The position numbers and the translations under genes were made by a program. Positions 1 through 9,256 of a DNA stretch of 45,919 nucleotides are shown here, one piece after another. The notes under the pieces are model-generated. The model made no database searches and was not told the origin of the DNA. It saw only the letters and a program-made list of their open reading frames with translations. The stretch comes from Betaproteobacteria bacterium (GTDB lineage: Bacteria > Pseudomonadota > Gammaproteobacteria > Burkholderiales > Usitatibacteraceae), in the NCBI GenBank assembly GCA_011391275.1, contig JAABQW010000263.1:1-45919 (forward strand), in the 5' to 3' direction. Positions within the stretch are counted from its first letter, which is position 1. Each line of letters starts with the position of its first letter.

Positions 1-469
1 CGTCGGGCGCCGCGCCGCGGTTGCGCCCCTCGCGGATCAGCTCATCGAGCCAGCCCAGCTTGTGCGGCCGGTACATCGCCATGATGGGCAGGCGCGACCA
101 CAGGTAGCGCCCGGCAATGTCGTAGCCGCCCAGGTGCGGCGTGACGAAGATGAGGGGGCGGCCCAGCGTGCGCAGTCGCTCGACCGTCTCCCAGCCGTCC
201 AGTTCCTTCACCAGGCCGGCGACCTCCTCCACCGGGCGGAAGAGCGCCCAGGCGAGTTCCGTTCCCCCGCGGCCGATCTCGGCGGCGTTCTCCCGGCCGA
301 GCCGGCGCAGCGCCGCATCGTCGGGGGCGATCGCGGCCGAGCGCAGGTTCTCCAGCGTGCGAAAGCGGTAGCGCGGCGACAGCAGGTAGACGAGGCGGCC
401 GGCGAACGCGCCCAGGCGGTGGTTCGCGGAAAGGTCCAGCCAGGCCAGGAACCGGAGGAGGAGTCTCAA
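1..469 (-). CDS. Lysophospholipid/lauroyl acyltransferase family protein (LpxL/HtrB-like), C-terminus beyond window
   Basis: Reading the minus strand from a TTG at 469 gives a hydrophobic N-terminus ([13 protein letters not shown]), then the motif [11 protein letters not shown] with His112 and Asp117 in the HX4D arrangement that is the catalytic signature of LpxL/LpxM-type acyltransferases. These inner-membrane enzymes add secondary acyl chains to lipid A. The start is uncertain: no ATG lies in frame nearby, and TTG 469 gives the expected N-terminal membrane anchor. About 156 residues are present, roughly half of the usual 290-310; the rest lies left of the window. The gene is divergent from metK with about 80 nt between them. 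A lipid A acyltransferase next to metK is a common betaproteobacterial arrangement (family knowledge). The exact acyl specificity cannot be told. Confidence 0.8.
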   Translation of the reverse strand, partial: MRLLLRFLAWLDLSANHRLGAFAGRLVYLLSPRYRFRTLENLRSAAIAPDDAALRRLGRENAAEIGRGGTELAWALFRPVEEVAGLVKELDGWETVERLRTLGRPLIFVTPHLGGYDIAGRYLWSRLPIMAMYRPHKLGWLDELIREGRNRGAAPD

Positions 470-507
470 GGCGGAGACCCGGGACCTGCCGCCGGGCGCG
501 GGAAATT

Positions 508-516
508 TGCTAAAAT
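508..516 (+). promoter_or_regulatory. Extended -10 promoter element for metK
   Basis: TGCTAAAAT reads as an extended -10 (TG-N-TAAAAT) 35 nt upstream of the metK ATG, and GAGGGG at 536-541 is a suitable ribosome binding site. No good -35 is seen, as expected for extended -10 promoters. The leader is too short and lacks the conserved blocks of known SAM riboswitch classes. Confidence 0.5.
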
Positions 517-551
517 TGCGGGTTCAACCGCGACTGAGGGGCGAAACCGAC

Positions 552-1769
552 ATGAAATCGAACTACCTATTCACCTCGGAATCGGTGTCCGAAGGCCATC
601 CGGACAAGGTGGCCGACCAGATTTCCGATGCCGTTCTCGACGCCATTCTAGCGCAGGACCCCCGCTCGCGAGTCGCGGCGGAGACGCTGTGCAACACGGG
701 CCTGGTGGTCATGGCCGGCGAGATCACGACCAACGCGCACGTGGACTACATCCAGGTCGCCCGCGACACGATCAAGCGCATCGGCTACGACAACACCGAG
801 TACGGCATCGACTACAAGGGCTGCGCGGTCATGGTCTGCTACGACAAGCAGAGCAACGACATCGCGCAGGGCGTGGATCACGCGAGCGACGACCACCTGA
901 ACACCGGCGCCGGCGACCAGGGCCTCATGTTCGGCTACGCGTGCGACGAGACGCCGGTGCTCATGCCCGCGCCGATCTACTACGCGCACCGGCTCGTGGA
1001 GCGCCAGGCCCAGCTGCGCAAGGACGGCCGCCTGCCCTTCCTGCGCCCCGACGCCAAGAGCCAGGTCACGATGCGCTACGTGGACGGCAAGCCGCAGAGC
1101 ATCGACACGGTGGTGCTTTCCACGCAGCACTCGCCCGAGCAGAGCCTGGGTCACAAGATGACGGAGCAGTTCTACGAGGCCGTGCGCGAGGAGATCATCA
1201 AGCCCGTGCTGCCGAAGGAGTGGCTCACGGCCGAGACCAAGTACCTCATCAACCCGACCGGCCGCTTCGTCGTCGGCGGCCCGCAGGGCGACTGCGGCCT
1301 CACGGGCCGCAAGATCATCGTCGACACCTACGGCGGGGCCTGCCCGCACGGCGGCGGCGCGTTCTCCGGCAAGGACCCGTCCAAGGTCGACCGGTCCGCG
1401 GCCTACGCGGCCCGCTACGTGGCGAAGAACGTGGTCGCGGCGGGGCTCGCGCGCCAGTGCCAGGTGCAGGTCGCCTACGCCATCGGCGTGGCCAGGCCGA
1501 TGAACGTCACGGTCTACACCGAGGGCACGGGCGTCATTTCCGACGACAAGATCGCCAGGCTCGTCACCGAGCACTTCGACCTGCGCCCGAAGGGCATCGT
1601 CACCATGCTCGACCTGCTGCGCCCGATCTACCAGAAGACCGCGGCCTGCGGCCACTTCGGCCGCGAGGAGCCCGAGTTCTCCTGGGAAGCCACGGACAAG
1701 GCGGCGTTCCTGCGCGAGGCCGCCGGCCTCAAGGGCGAGCCGAAGAGGTTCGCCACGACGGCGGACTGA
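552..1769 (+). CDS. metK: S-adenosylmethionine synthetase MetK
   Basis: Makes S-adenosylmethionine from methionine and ATP in the cytoplasm. The 405-residue product carries the family signatures GHPDK (residues 15-19, ATP site), GAGDQG (119-124) and [10 protein letters not shown] followed by PSKVDRS (267-281, phosphate/metal site). It is slightly longer than the 384-residue E. coli enzyme. The ATG at 552 is chosen over an in-frame TTG at 507 because GAGGGG lies 10 nt upstream and the protein then begins [19 protein letters not shown], typical of MetK. It is monocistronic here: a strong hairpin follows. Together with ahcY and metF downstream it forms a loose activated-methyl-cycle cluster interrupted by three unrelated genes. 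Confidence 0.98.
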   Translation: MKSNYLFTSESVSEGHPDKVADQISDAVLDAILAQDPRSRVAAETLCNTGLVVMAGEITTNAHVDYIQVARDTIKRIGYDNTEYGIDYKGCAVMVCYDKQSNDIAQGVDHASDDHLNTGAGDQGLMFGYACDETPVLMPAPIYYAHRLVERQAQLRKDGRLPFLRPDAKSQVTMRYVDGKPQSIDTVVLSTQHSPEQSLGHKMTEQFYEAVREEIIKPVLPKEWLTAETKYLINPTGRFVVGGPQGDCGLTGRKIIVDTYGGACPHGGGAFSGKDPSKVDRSAAYAARYVAKNVVAAGLARQCQVQVAYAIGVARPMNVTVYTEGTGVISDDKIARLVTEHFDLRPKGIVTMLDLLRPIYQKTAACGHFGREEPEFSWEATDKAAFLREAAGLKGEPKRFATTAD

Positions 1770-1775
1770 CGTCCT

Positions 1776-1807
1776 CCCTCTCCCCCGGGAGAGGGCCGGG
1801 GTGAGGG
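1776..1807. repeat. REP-like hairpin repeat (CCCTCTCCC/GGGAGAGGG family)
   Basis: CCCTCTCCC (1776-1784) and GGGAGAGGG (1787-1795) form a 9-bp stem, followed by CCGGGGTGAGGG. The same word family (GGGAGA...GGGCCGGGG(A)TGAGGG) recurs in the array at 39667-39813, so this is a dispersed intergenic palindromic repeat rather than a gene-specific site. Confidence 0.65.
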
Positions 1808-1834
1808 AAGGCGGGCGGCATTGCCGCCCGCCTT
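1808..1834. terminator. Bidirectional terminator between metK and the cytochrome gene
   Basis: AAGGCGGGCGGC (1808-1819) pairs perfectly with GCCGCCCGCCTT (1823-1834), leaving a 3-nt loop. It lies between two convergent genes and its right arm reaches the cytochrome stop codon, so it can serve both strands. The T-tract is weak on both sides. Confidence 0.8.
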
Positions 1835-2304
1835 CATTTCATCCGGTAGGCCGCGTGGCAGGCCACGCACTGCTGCGTGACCTGTGCCAGCGCCGCCAGC
1901 GCCGGCTTCACGTTGCCGCTGGCGCCCGCGTCGACTGCGGCGACCGCGAAGCGGCTCGCAGAGCGGTGCATCCCGGTGCCGATCGCCTGCATGCCCTCGG
2001 GCATGAACTTCGCCACGTCGTGGGCGCCGTGCGCGCGCAGCGACGTCATGCCCAGGCGCCGTTCCGCGACGTCCGCGGCACCGTCATAGGCTCCTTCCGA
2101 CAGCGCCTGCTGGATCTCCTGCAACGCGAGGAGGTGATCGCGCATGTTGGCGAGCGTGTGCGTGCGCATCGGCTCCGGGAAGGCGACCGCCTGGCGGGCG
2201 TCGGCGGGCATGGCCTCGTTCCCTGCGTGGCGGGAGTGGTCCGGCGCACCGCAGCCGGCGGCGATTGCGGTGGCGACGAGGGCGAGGATGGCGCGCGCGT
2301 GCAT
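1834..2304 (-). CDS. Cytochrome c'-like lipoprotein
   Basis: Encodes a 156-residue exported c-type cytochrome. It begins with a lipoprotein signal peptide (hydrophobic core ALVATAIAAGC; lipobox Cys18) and ends with a single CVACH haem-binding motif (Cys146, Cys149, His150) eleven residues from the C-terminus. That C-terminal placement, on a helical ~130-residue body, is characteristic of cytochrome c' rather than class I cytochromes. Family members bind NO/CO or move electrons in the periplasm; the role here is not shown by context. An ATG also exists at 2328, but ATG 2304 is preferred because GGAG lies about 8 nt upstream and the signal peptide then starts properly. Divergent from the MOT1 permease. 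Confidence 0.82.
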   Translation of the reverse strand: MHARAILALVATAIAAGCGAPDHSRHAGNEAMPADARQAVAFPEPMRTHTLANMRDHLLALQEIQQALSEGAYDGAADVAERRLGMTSLRAHGAHDVAKFMPEGMQAIGTGMHRSASRFAVAAVDAGASGNVKPALAALAQVTQQCVACHAAYRMK

Positions 2305-2365
2305 CGAGGACTCCGGTTCGGGGAACATTGCGCTGCCACTTTAGCCGGGTCGCACCCGTGGCGGC

Positions 2366-2371
2366 TATGAT
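2366..2371 (+). promoter_or_regulatory. -10 hexamer of the MOT1-type permease; leaderless or near-leaderless transcript
   Basis: TATGAT lies only 8 nt before the ATG at 2380, so transcription would start within a few bases of the start codon. No ribosome binding site exists upstream of the ATG. Confidence 0.45.
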
Positions 2372-2379
2372 CCCGCCTC

Positions 2380-3537
2380 ATGAGCGTCGAGCCCACCACA
2401 CCGCCGGCCCCCGGGCGCCGCAACCGCTACGACCTGGCGGAGCTTTCCGGCGCCTTCGGGGATCTGGGCACGCTCGTGCCGTTCGTGATCGCCTACCTCG
2501 CGATCGTGAAGATGGACCCGGGCGGCTTGCTCCTGGGCTTCGGGGTCGCGATGATCGCCACCGGGCTCTGGTACCGCACGCCGTTCCCGGTGCAGCCCAT
2601 GAAGGCGATCGGCGCGGCGGCGGTCACGGGCGCGGCGGGCGCAGCCGTCACGCCCGCCATCGTGGTGGGGGCGGGGCTCGCGACCGCCGCCATCTGGCTG
2701 GTGCTGGGTGCCACGGGACTCGCGAAGAGAATCGCCGAATGGACCCCGCGCCCCGCCCTGCTGGGCGTGGTGCTGGGCCTGGGGCTCGGCTTCATGCTCG
2801 AGGGGATCCGCATGATGGCGGGCGCGGCGTGGCTTTCCGCGGCGCTGCTCGCGGTGGCGCTACTCGCGCAATCGCGGCTGCCCGTGATGTTCCTGCTGCT
2901 CGCGGCGGGCGCGGTCGTGGCCCTCGCGCGCGAGCCGGCCCTCGCCACCCAGCTCTCGGCCATCGCCCCGGCTTTCCGGTGGCCCGATTTCGCCTGGGCC
3001 TCGCTCACGGCCGGGGACGTGTGGACAGGCGCGGTCCTGCTCGCGATCCCGCAGCTTCCCCTCACCTTCGGCAACGCCCTGCTCGCGGTGACGAGCGAGA
3101 ACAACCGCCTGTTCCCCGAACGCCCCGTCGACGAGCGCGGCGTGGCGATCTCCACGGGGCTCGCCAACGCCTGGACGAGCGCGGTCGGCGGCGTGCCGGT
3201 GTGCCACGGCGCCGGCGGGATGGCGGGCCACGTGAAGTTCGGCGCGCGCACGGGCGGCGCCACCGTCATGCTGGGCGTGCTGCTGGCCGTGCTGGCCCTT
3301 TTCTTCTCCGGCTCGATGCACGTCGTGCTGCGGCTGTTCCCCGAGCCCGTGCTGGGCGTGATCCTCTTCCTCGCCGGCGCCGAGCTGGCGCTATCGAGCC
3401 GCGAGCACGGCGAGGAACGCGTCGGGCGCTTCGTGCTGCTCACGACCGCGGCCTTCACCGTGGTGCACGTCGGTGTGGCGGTCGTGTTCGGGATCCTCGC
3501 CTACCACGCCTCGAAGCGGGGCTGGCTGCGCCCGTAG
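2380..3537 (+). CDS. MOT1-type molybdate/sulfate permease
   Basis: A 385-residue polytopic membrane protein. The two hallmark segments of the MOT1 (SulP-related) molybdate transporter family are visible: ELSGAFGDLGTLVPF near residue 19 and PFPVQPMKAIGAAAV near residue 69, followed by about ten hydrophobic segments. The family imports molybdate in some members and is annotated as sulfate permease in others, so the substrate is not certain. Molybdate would fit the genome's need for a bis-MGD cofactor in the formate dehydrogenase at the right end of the window, but the two loci are 40 kb apart. The start has no ribosome binding site and appears leaderless. Confidence 0.85.
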   Translation: MSVEPTTPPAPGRRNRYDLAELSGAFGDLGTLVPFVIAYLAIVKMDPGGLLLGFGVAMIATGLWYRTPFPVQPMKAIGAAAVTGAAGAAVTPAIVVGAGLATAAIWLVLGATGLAKRIAEWTPRPALLGVVLGLGLGFMLEGIRMMAGAAWLSAALLAVALLAQSRLPVMFLLLAAGAVVALAREPALATQLSAIAPAFRWPDFAWASLTAGDVWTGAVLLAIPQLPLTFGNALLAVTSENNRLFPERPVDERGVAISTGLANAWTSAVGGVPVCHGAGGMAGHVKFGARTGGATVMLGVLLAVLALFFSGSMHVVLRLFPEPVLGVILFLAGAELALSSREHGEERVGRFVLLTTAAFTVVHVGVAVVFGILAYHASKRGWLRP

Positions 3538-3565
3538 GCTGTGGCGCCGGCTTCCCCGCCCCCGC

Positions 3566-4771
3566 CTAACGGCCGAAAATCCCCTTCTTGAGGATATCGA
3601 GCGGGTTGACCGGCTCCTCCTTCCTCTGCTGCTGCCTTTCCGGCTGCGCCTCCTGCCCCAGCATCGCCATGGCGGTCGACTTCACGCGCACGCGCAGCGA
3701 CCATTCGGGATTCCATGCGGCCAGCAGCTTCGCGTCCGCGGGCCGCGGCGGATGCACGAGGTTCAGCTCGTTGCCGTAGGCGATGCCGCGCAGCATCGCA
3801 CCGCCGGCGGTCGCGAAGATGCCGGACGGGATCGCGCACTGCTGCGTCGTCGCCGGGAGGAGCACCTTGTCCCTCACCCACTGGTCGACCTGCGAGTGGG
3901 AGAGGTAGTCCATGAGGCCGAGTCCCGCCTCCGGCACGTCGCTCGAGCTCCAGAGAATCATGTCGTTGCCGTCGCCGCCCATCGCGGAGAGGAAATAGGC
4001 GCGCGCATGCGGCACGGCGTTCCACGACGAATCGATCGAGGCCTTCGGATCGCCGGGCGCGGAGAGGTTCAGGCGCTCCATGAAATCCTGCCGCTCGCCG
4101 ATCGCGAACCTGAGGCTGGGCGGCACGCCCTCGCCGGAGACCGCATGGTCGCCCTGGAGCGAGGCGCCCTTCGGCACCCGCTGGTTGTCCTTCTCGTTGG
4201 GCCAGATCGCGTGGCCCGGGCGGCTGGTGGCGCCGCGCTCCGGCGCGTAGCGCCCGACGAAGAACTTCGCGAAGTCCTGCGGGCCGGCGGTGGCCATGTC
4301 GAGGATGCGCGGCTGTCCGGGGCGCACGGTCGCGCTGCAGCCCCAGTAGAGCAGCAGCCTTCCCTTGGGCTTCTCGTGATCGCCGGGGCTGGAGTCCTGG
4401 GACGTGCCGCGCGGCTTGGGCTTGTCCACCGGCTGGAGCGGCAGGCTCGCCCCCATGCCCTGTCCCGGCGGGATGGCGTGCGTGCCGTCGGTGCCGCCCG
4501 GCTTCCGGCGCGTGTAGAGCGAGAGGTCCAGCCACTTGCCCGGCATGACGCCCATCTTCGAGCCGCCGAACATGTTGCCCATGAGGTTGCCCAGGAGCGG
4601 CGCGTCGGCCATCTCCTCGGCGCCCGGCACGGCGAGGTGGACGGTGGCGACGTCCATCCAGTAGTTGGCGATCGGGGTCTTGGCGGGCGCGGACCTGGAT
4701 TGCGCGAAGGCTGGTGCCGCAAGGGCAAGGCAGGCAGCGAGCGCGAGGCGCGTGGCGGTGGTGCGGGTCAT
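3566..4771 (-). CDS. Secreted protein of unknown function
   Basis: I do not recognise this 401-residue protein. It has a clear Sec signal peptide ([18 protein letters not shown], cleavage after AFA). The mature part is rich in Gly, Pro and Met ([17 protein letters not shown]) in its first third, and a Gln/Glu-rich stretch ([12 protein letters not shown]) precedes the C-terminus. No catalytic motif or membrane anchor is seen, so it is probably periplasmic. ATG 4771 is chosen over the longer open frame upstream because AGGAG lies 8 nt ahead and the signal peptide follows directly. It is divergent from ahcY and ends 28 nt from the convergent permease gene. Confidence 0.75.
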   Translation of the reverse strand: MTRTTATRLALAACLALAAPAFAQSRSAPAKTPIANYWMDVATVHLAVPGAEEMADAPLLGNLMGNMFGGSKMGVMPGKWLDLSLYTRRKPGGTDGTHAIPPGQGMGASLPLQPVDKPKPRGTSQDSSPGDHEKPKGRLLLYWGCSATVRPGQPRILDMATAGPQDFAKFFVGRYAPERGATSRPGHAIWPNEKDNQRVPKGASLQGDHAVSGEGVPPSLRFAIGERQDFMERLNLSAPGDPKASIDSSWNAVPHARAYFLSAMGGDGNDMILWSSSDVPEAGLGLMDYLSHSQVDQWVRDKVLLPATTQQCAIPSGIFATAGGAMLRGIAYGNELNLVHPPRPADAKLLAAWNPEWSLRVRVKSTAMAMLGQEAQPERQQQRKEEPVNPLDILKKGIFGR

Positions 4772-4818
4772 GGAGGGCTCCTGGGGACGTGCGCGGCTTG
4801 TTCCTGTTCGTGATCGGC

Positions 4819-4848
4819 AACCTAGCAAGGTGTCGCCGCCCTTCGCAA
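4819..4848 (-). promoter_or_regulatory. Putative promoter of the secreted unknown gene
   Basis: On the minus strand TTGCGA (4848-4843), an 18-nt spacer and TAGGTT (4824-4819) preceded by TGC make a plausible -35/extended -10 pair about 48 nt upstream of the ATG at 4771. Between this promoter and the ahcY promoter (4849-4906) I see only GC-rich sequence with no further feature. Confidence 0.35.
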
Positions 4849-4906
4849 GTGCGCCTTCCGCTTGACTCGCGGCGGCGGGGGGGCCGGATGCGGGCGCGGG
4901 CCCCGC

Positions 4907-4935
4907 TTGGTGATCGGCCACGGGGCCTGTATAAT
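4907..4935 (+). promoter_or_regulatory. Promoter of ahcY
   Basis: TTGGTG (4907-4912), a 17-nt spacer and a perfect TATAAT (4930-4935) form the best sigma-70 promoter in the window. The expected start site at about 4942 lies immediately before the SAH riboswitch, so the mRNA begins with the aptamer. Confidence 0.85.
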
Positions 4936-4944
4936 TGCGGCCGT

Positions 4945-5080
4945 CCGAGGAGCGTTGCAACGGGGTTCCCTCCCCGCCAGGCTCGGATTTCCCACCGCAA
5001 CGGCGCTCACCCGACTGTGCAGGACCGGGTGAGAAGTGCCCGTTCCCACAGCGGCATCCCTCACCCGATATTGGAGAGAA
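4945..5080 (+). promoter_or_regulatory. S-adenosylhomocysteine (SAH) riboswitch with expression platform
   Basis: The leader carries the conserved blocks of the SAH riboswitch: CCGAGGAGCG at 4945-4954, GCCAGGCTCGG ending at 4986 and GCAACGGCGCTC ending at 5008. Complementary pairs are GAGCG (4950-4954) with CGCTC (5004-5008), CCGAG (4945-4949) with CTCGG (4982-4986), and a CGGGG/CCCCG hairpin at 4961-4976. The family binds SAH and switches on SAH hydrolase genes, matching ahcY directly downstream. The likely switch is CGGGTGAG (5026-5033), which can pair with an identical CTCACCCG either at 5006-5013, disturbing the aptamer, or at 5060-5067, just before the Shine-Dalgarno GGAGAG (5073-5078). 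Confidence 0.92.
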
Positions 5081-5082
5081 CG

Positions 5083-6501
<1,419 letters not shown>

Positions 6502-6543
6502 AGCCGGGAATCCGGGGCGCGAGCGGCGCCCCGGCCCCATACC

Positions 6544-7389
6544 ATGGAATCGCAACGCAACCGGCAGAAGCAGTTCAGCTTCGAGTTCTTCCCCCCGAAG
6601 ACCCCGGAGGGAGACGAGAAGCTGCGCGCGGCGCGCGCGCAGCTCGCGCAGCTCGGGCCCGCCTTCATGTCCTGCACCTTCGGGGCGGGCGGCTCGACGC
6701 AGGAAGGAACGATCCGCACGGTCCTCGAGATGCACCGCGAGGGCCATGCGGCCGCACCCCATATCTCGTGCATCGGCTCCACGCGCGAGACCATCGCCGA
6801 CCTGCTCGACCAGTACCGGGCGGCGGGAATCCGCCGGCTGGTCTGCCTGCGGGGCGACCTGCCCTCGGGCATGGCCGTGGCGGGCGAGTTCCGCTACGCC
6901 GCCGACCTCGTGCGCTTCGTCCGTAGCCACACGGGCGACTGGTTCCACGTCGAGGTCGCGGCCTACCCGGAGTTCCACCCGCAGGCCCGCCGCCCCGCCG
7001 ACGACCTCGCCCACTTCCGCGAGAAGATCGAGGCGGGTGCGAACTCGGCCATCACGCAGTACTTCTACAACGCGGACGCCTACGTCCACTTCGTGGAGTC
7101 GGTGGAGGCCCTCGGCGTGAACGTGGCGATCGTCCCGGGCATCATGCCGATCAACAACTTCTCGCAGCTCGCGCGCTTCTCCGACGCGTGCGGAGCGGAG
7201 ATCCCTCGCTGGGTCCGCCTGCGCCTGGAGAGCTTCGGCGACGATACCGCCTCGATCAAGGCGTTCGGCCTCGACGTGGTCACGGAGTTGTGCGACCGGC
7301 TGCTCGGCCAGGGGGCCCCGGGGCTGCACTTCTACACGCTCAACCAGGCCGGACCCACTTCGACGATCTGGCAGCGACTGGGTCTCTAG
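6544..7389 (+). CDS. metF: 5,10-methylenetetrahydrofolate reductase MetF
   Basis: Reduces 5,10-methylene-THF to 5-methyl-THF, the methyl donor for methionine synthesis, using FAD. The 281 residues are close to the 296 of E. coli MetF. The N-terminal strand FSFEFFPPKTPEGDEKL with the conserved catalytic Glu and the TFGAGGST segment are diagnostic. ITQYFYNADAY and GIMPINNF match later conserved blocks. It lies 42 nt after ahcY on the same strand, with no terminator between them, so control by the SAH riboswitch is likely. No convincing ribosome binding site precedes the ATG at 6544. Confidence 0.97.
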   Translation: MESQRNRQKQFSFEFFPPKTPEGDEKLRAARAQLAQLGPAFMSCTFGAGGSTQEGTIRTVLEMHREGHAAAPHISCIGSTRETIADLLDQYRAAGIRRLVCLRGDLPSGMAVAGEFRYAADLVRFVRSHTGDWFHVEVAAYPEFHPQARRPADDLAHFREKIEAGANSAITQYFYNADAYVHFVESVEALGVNVAIVPGIMPINNFSQLARFSDACGAEIPRWVRLRLESFGDDTASIKAFGLDVVTELCDRLLGQGAPGLHFYTLNQAGPTSTIWQRLGL

Positions 7390-7403
7390 CGGCCGCCGGG
7401 GGG

Positions 7404-7409
7404 TAGAAT
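7404..7409 (+). promoter_or_regulatory. -10 hexamer TAGAAT upstream of mgtE
   Basis: TAGAAT lies about 30 nt before the GTG start of mgtE. The same hexamer recurs before the TAXI receptor, tctC (twice), frc and sucC in this window. Confidence 0.45.
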
Positions 7410-7439
7410 CGCCGCTTCCGCGACCCCCGGGAGCACCCC

Positions 7440-8654
7440 GTGACCGAGACGACCGCCCAAGCGCGCCCGTCATTTGCCGCCAGCCTGAAGGCGCAGCCCG
7501 CGCGCGAGGCGGCGCGGATGCTCGCGGCGGAGGAGCCGGCCCGCGCGGTCGAGGCGCTCGCCGCCTTGAACCCCGGGTTCGCCCAGGACGTGCTGGCCGA
7601 GCTGCCTCCGGATGCGCTTGCCGCCATCACGAGGGCGGCTGCGCCGGAAGTGACGAAGCAGTGGCTGCGCAACGCCCGCTACGCGCGCGGCGCGGTCGGT
7701 CGCCTCATGGAGCCGGCCTACGCGATGTTCTCGCCCGCCATGACGGTGGGCGAGGCCATCGAGCAGCTGCGGGCCGTGGTGCGCGCGGTGTTCGTGACCT
7801 ACGGCTACATCGTCGACGAGGAGGGGAAGCTCCTCGGCCTCGTGACGATGCGCGACCTCCTCTTCAACGAGCACGGCGCGCGCCTGGGCGACGTGATGCT
7901 CAAGGGCGCCTTCTCGTTCCGGGCGGAAACGTCCGTCTCCGACGCGATGAAACTCACCCTCAACCGCCACTACCCCGTGTATCCGGTGTGCGACGAGTCG
8001 GGGCGGCTGGTCGGGCTCGTGCGCGGGGCGGCGATCTTCGAGGAGCAGGCCTTCGAGATCACCGCGCAGCCGGGCTCGATGGTGGGCGTGGAGAAGGAGG
8101 AGCGAGTCAACACGTCCCTCGGCCGCGCCTTCAAGTTCCGCCATCCCTGGCTGCAGCTGAACCTCATCACGGCCTTCGCCGCGGGAGGCGTGGTGGCGAT
8201 GTTCCAGGGAACCGTGGACAAGCTGGTGATCCTCGCGACCTTCCTTCCCGTGCTGGCGGGGCAGTCCGGCAACACGGGTTGCCAGGCGCTCGCGGTGACG
8301 GTGCGCGGCATGACGCTGGGGGACATCCGGGCGGGTGCGGGCAAGGCGCTCGTGGCGAAGGAGTTCTTCCTGGGCCTCGCCAACGGCGGGGTGACGGGCG
8401 TGCTGTGCGGGGTGGCGATGTACTTCCTCGCGCGCGCGCAGGACTCGCCGCACGCCCTTCTGCTGGGCCTCGCCGTGTTCCTGGCGATGATGGGCAGCTG
8501 CGCGATCAGCGGCGTCTCCGGCGCCACGGTCCCGCTGCTGCTCAAGCGCCTCGGCGCGGACCCCGCGACGGCCTCGAGCATCATCGTGACCACAGCCACC
8601 GACGTCGCGAGCATGGGTTTGCTCCTCGGCCTCGCGACGCTTCTCATCCGGTGA
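7440..8654 (+). CDS. mgtE: MgtE-family magnesium transporter
   Basis: A 404-residue Mg2+ channel of the inner membrane. The order is: a helical MgtE N-domain (about residues 15-85), a pair of CBS domains (about 90-210) and a five-helix pore domain from residue 235. The pore domain contains GQSGNTGCQ (274-282), the conserved segment of the Mg2+ pathway. In this family cytoplasmic Mg2+ held by the N and CBS domains closes the pore. The N-domain is shorter than in the 450-residue Thermus protein, so its gating may be simplified. The start is GTG 7440, without a strong ribosome binding site. No Mg2+ riboswitch is seen in the short leader. Confidence 0.93.
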   Translation: MTETTAQARPSFAASLKAQPAREAARMLAAEEPARAVEALAALNPGFAQDVLAELPPDALAAITRAAAPEVTKQWLRNARYARGAVGRLMEPAYAMFSPAMTVGEAIEQLRAVVRAVFVTYGYIVDEEGKLLGLVTMRDLLFNEHGARLGDVMLKGAFSFRAETSVSDAMKLTLNRHYPVYPVCDESGRLVGLVRGAAIFEEQAFEITAQPGSMVGVEKEERVNTSLGRAFKFRHPWLQLNLITAFAAGGVVAMFQGTVDKLVILATFLPVLAGQSGNTGCQALAVTVRGMTLGDIRAGAGKALVAKEFFLGLANGGVTGVLCGVAMYFLARAQDSPHALLLGLAVFLAMMGSCAISGVSGATVPLLLKRLGADPATASSIIVTTATDVASMGLLLGLATLLIR

Positions 8655-8737
8655 ATCGCCGGGTTGCGGGTGGATTTCGGGATCGCCGGGGAACTTCCGA
8701 ATTGAATGTTGGGCCCGGGCAACCTATCATCGCCGCC

Positions 8738-9256
8738 ATGCACATGCGCTTTCTGGTTCCGCTGCTCTTCGCCTGCCTGTCGCTGATCGGCGACGCCGTC
8801 GCGCAGGACGCGGCTTCCACCAACCGCGCCACGGAGCTGCGCGATCGCCCCGCGCCGGACGCCCGCGTGGTGGCGCCGCTCCCCGCGGATTCGCCGGTGA
8901 AGGTCCTCTCGCGCCAGGGCGGCTGGACCCAGGTCGAGGCCGGCACGCAGCGCGGCTGGGTGCGCGCGTTCCACCTGCGCTTCCAGTCCACCGTCGAATC
9001 CTCGTCCGGCGGCGGGGTCGGCAGCGGCATCACGTCGGTCTTCGGCTTCGGCACCCGCGAGGCGCCGAAGACCTCCAAGGTGGCCACCCTCGGCATCCGC
9101 GGCCTCACGCCGGAGGACTTCCAGAACGCCTCGCCGGACCAGGCGGCCCTCAGGAAGATGCAGTCCTGGCGGGCCGACAAGGCGAGCGCAGAACGCTTCG
9201 CCCGCGAGGCGAAGCTCGCGCCCGTCACCGTGGCCTACGTGGGGAGCGGGTCGTGA
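8738..9256 (+). CDS. Exported SH3-domain protein
   Basis: A 172-residue protein with a Sec signal peptide (FLVPLLFACLSLIGDAVAQ). A bacterial SH3 (SH3b) domain covers about residues 27-90, recognisable by TELRDRPAPDARVVAPLPADSPV followed by GWTQVEAGTQRGWV. A Gly/Ser-rich linker and a helical tail follow. SH3b domains usually bind cell-wall peptides. Its last codons overlap the start of the M48 peptidase gene by 4 nt (GTGA), so the two are translationally coupled and likely act together in envelope quality control. A TATCAT -10 lies only 7 nt before the ATG and there is no ribosome binding site, suggesting a leaderless message. Confidence 0.82.
   Translation: MHMRFLVPLLFACLSLIGDAVAQDAASTNRATELRDRPAPDARVVAPLPADSPVKVLSRQGGWTQVEAGTQRGWVRAFHLRFQSTVESSSGGGVGSGITSVFGFGTREAPKTSKVATLGIRGLTPEDFQNASPDQAALRKMQSWRADKASAERFAREAKLAPVTVAYVGSGS

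Noticed and set aside
481-551. SAM riboswitch upstream of metK
   Set aside because: The leader is too short and has none of the conserved blocks of known SAM or SAM/SAH classes; only a weak GGTT/AACC hairpin is seen.
4860-4875. TTGACTCGC as a further FNR-type site before ahcY
   Set aside because: Only the left half matches; the right half is GC-rich sequence, and the ahcY promoter is complete without it.
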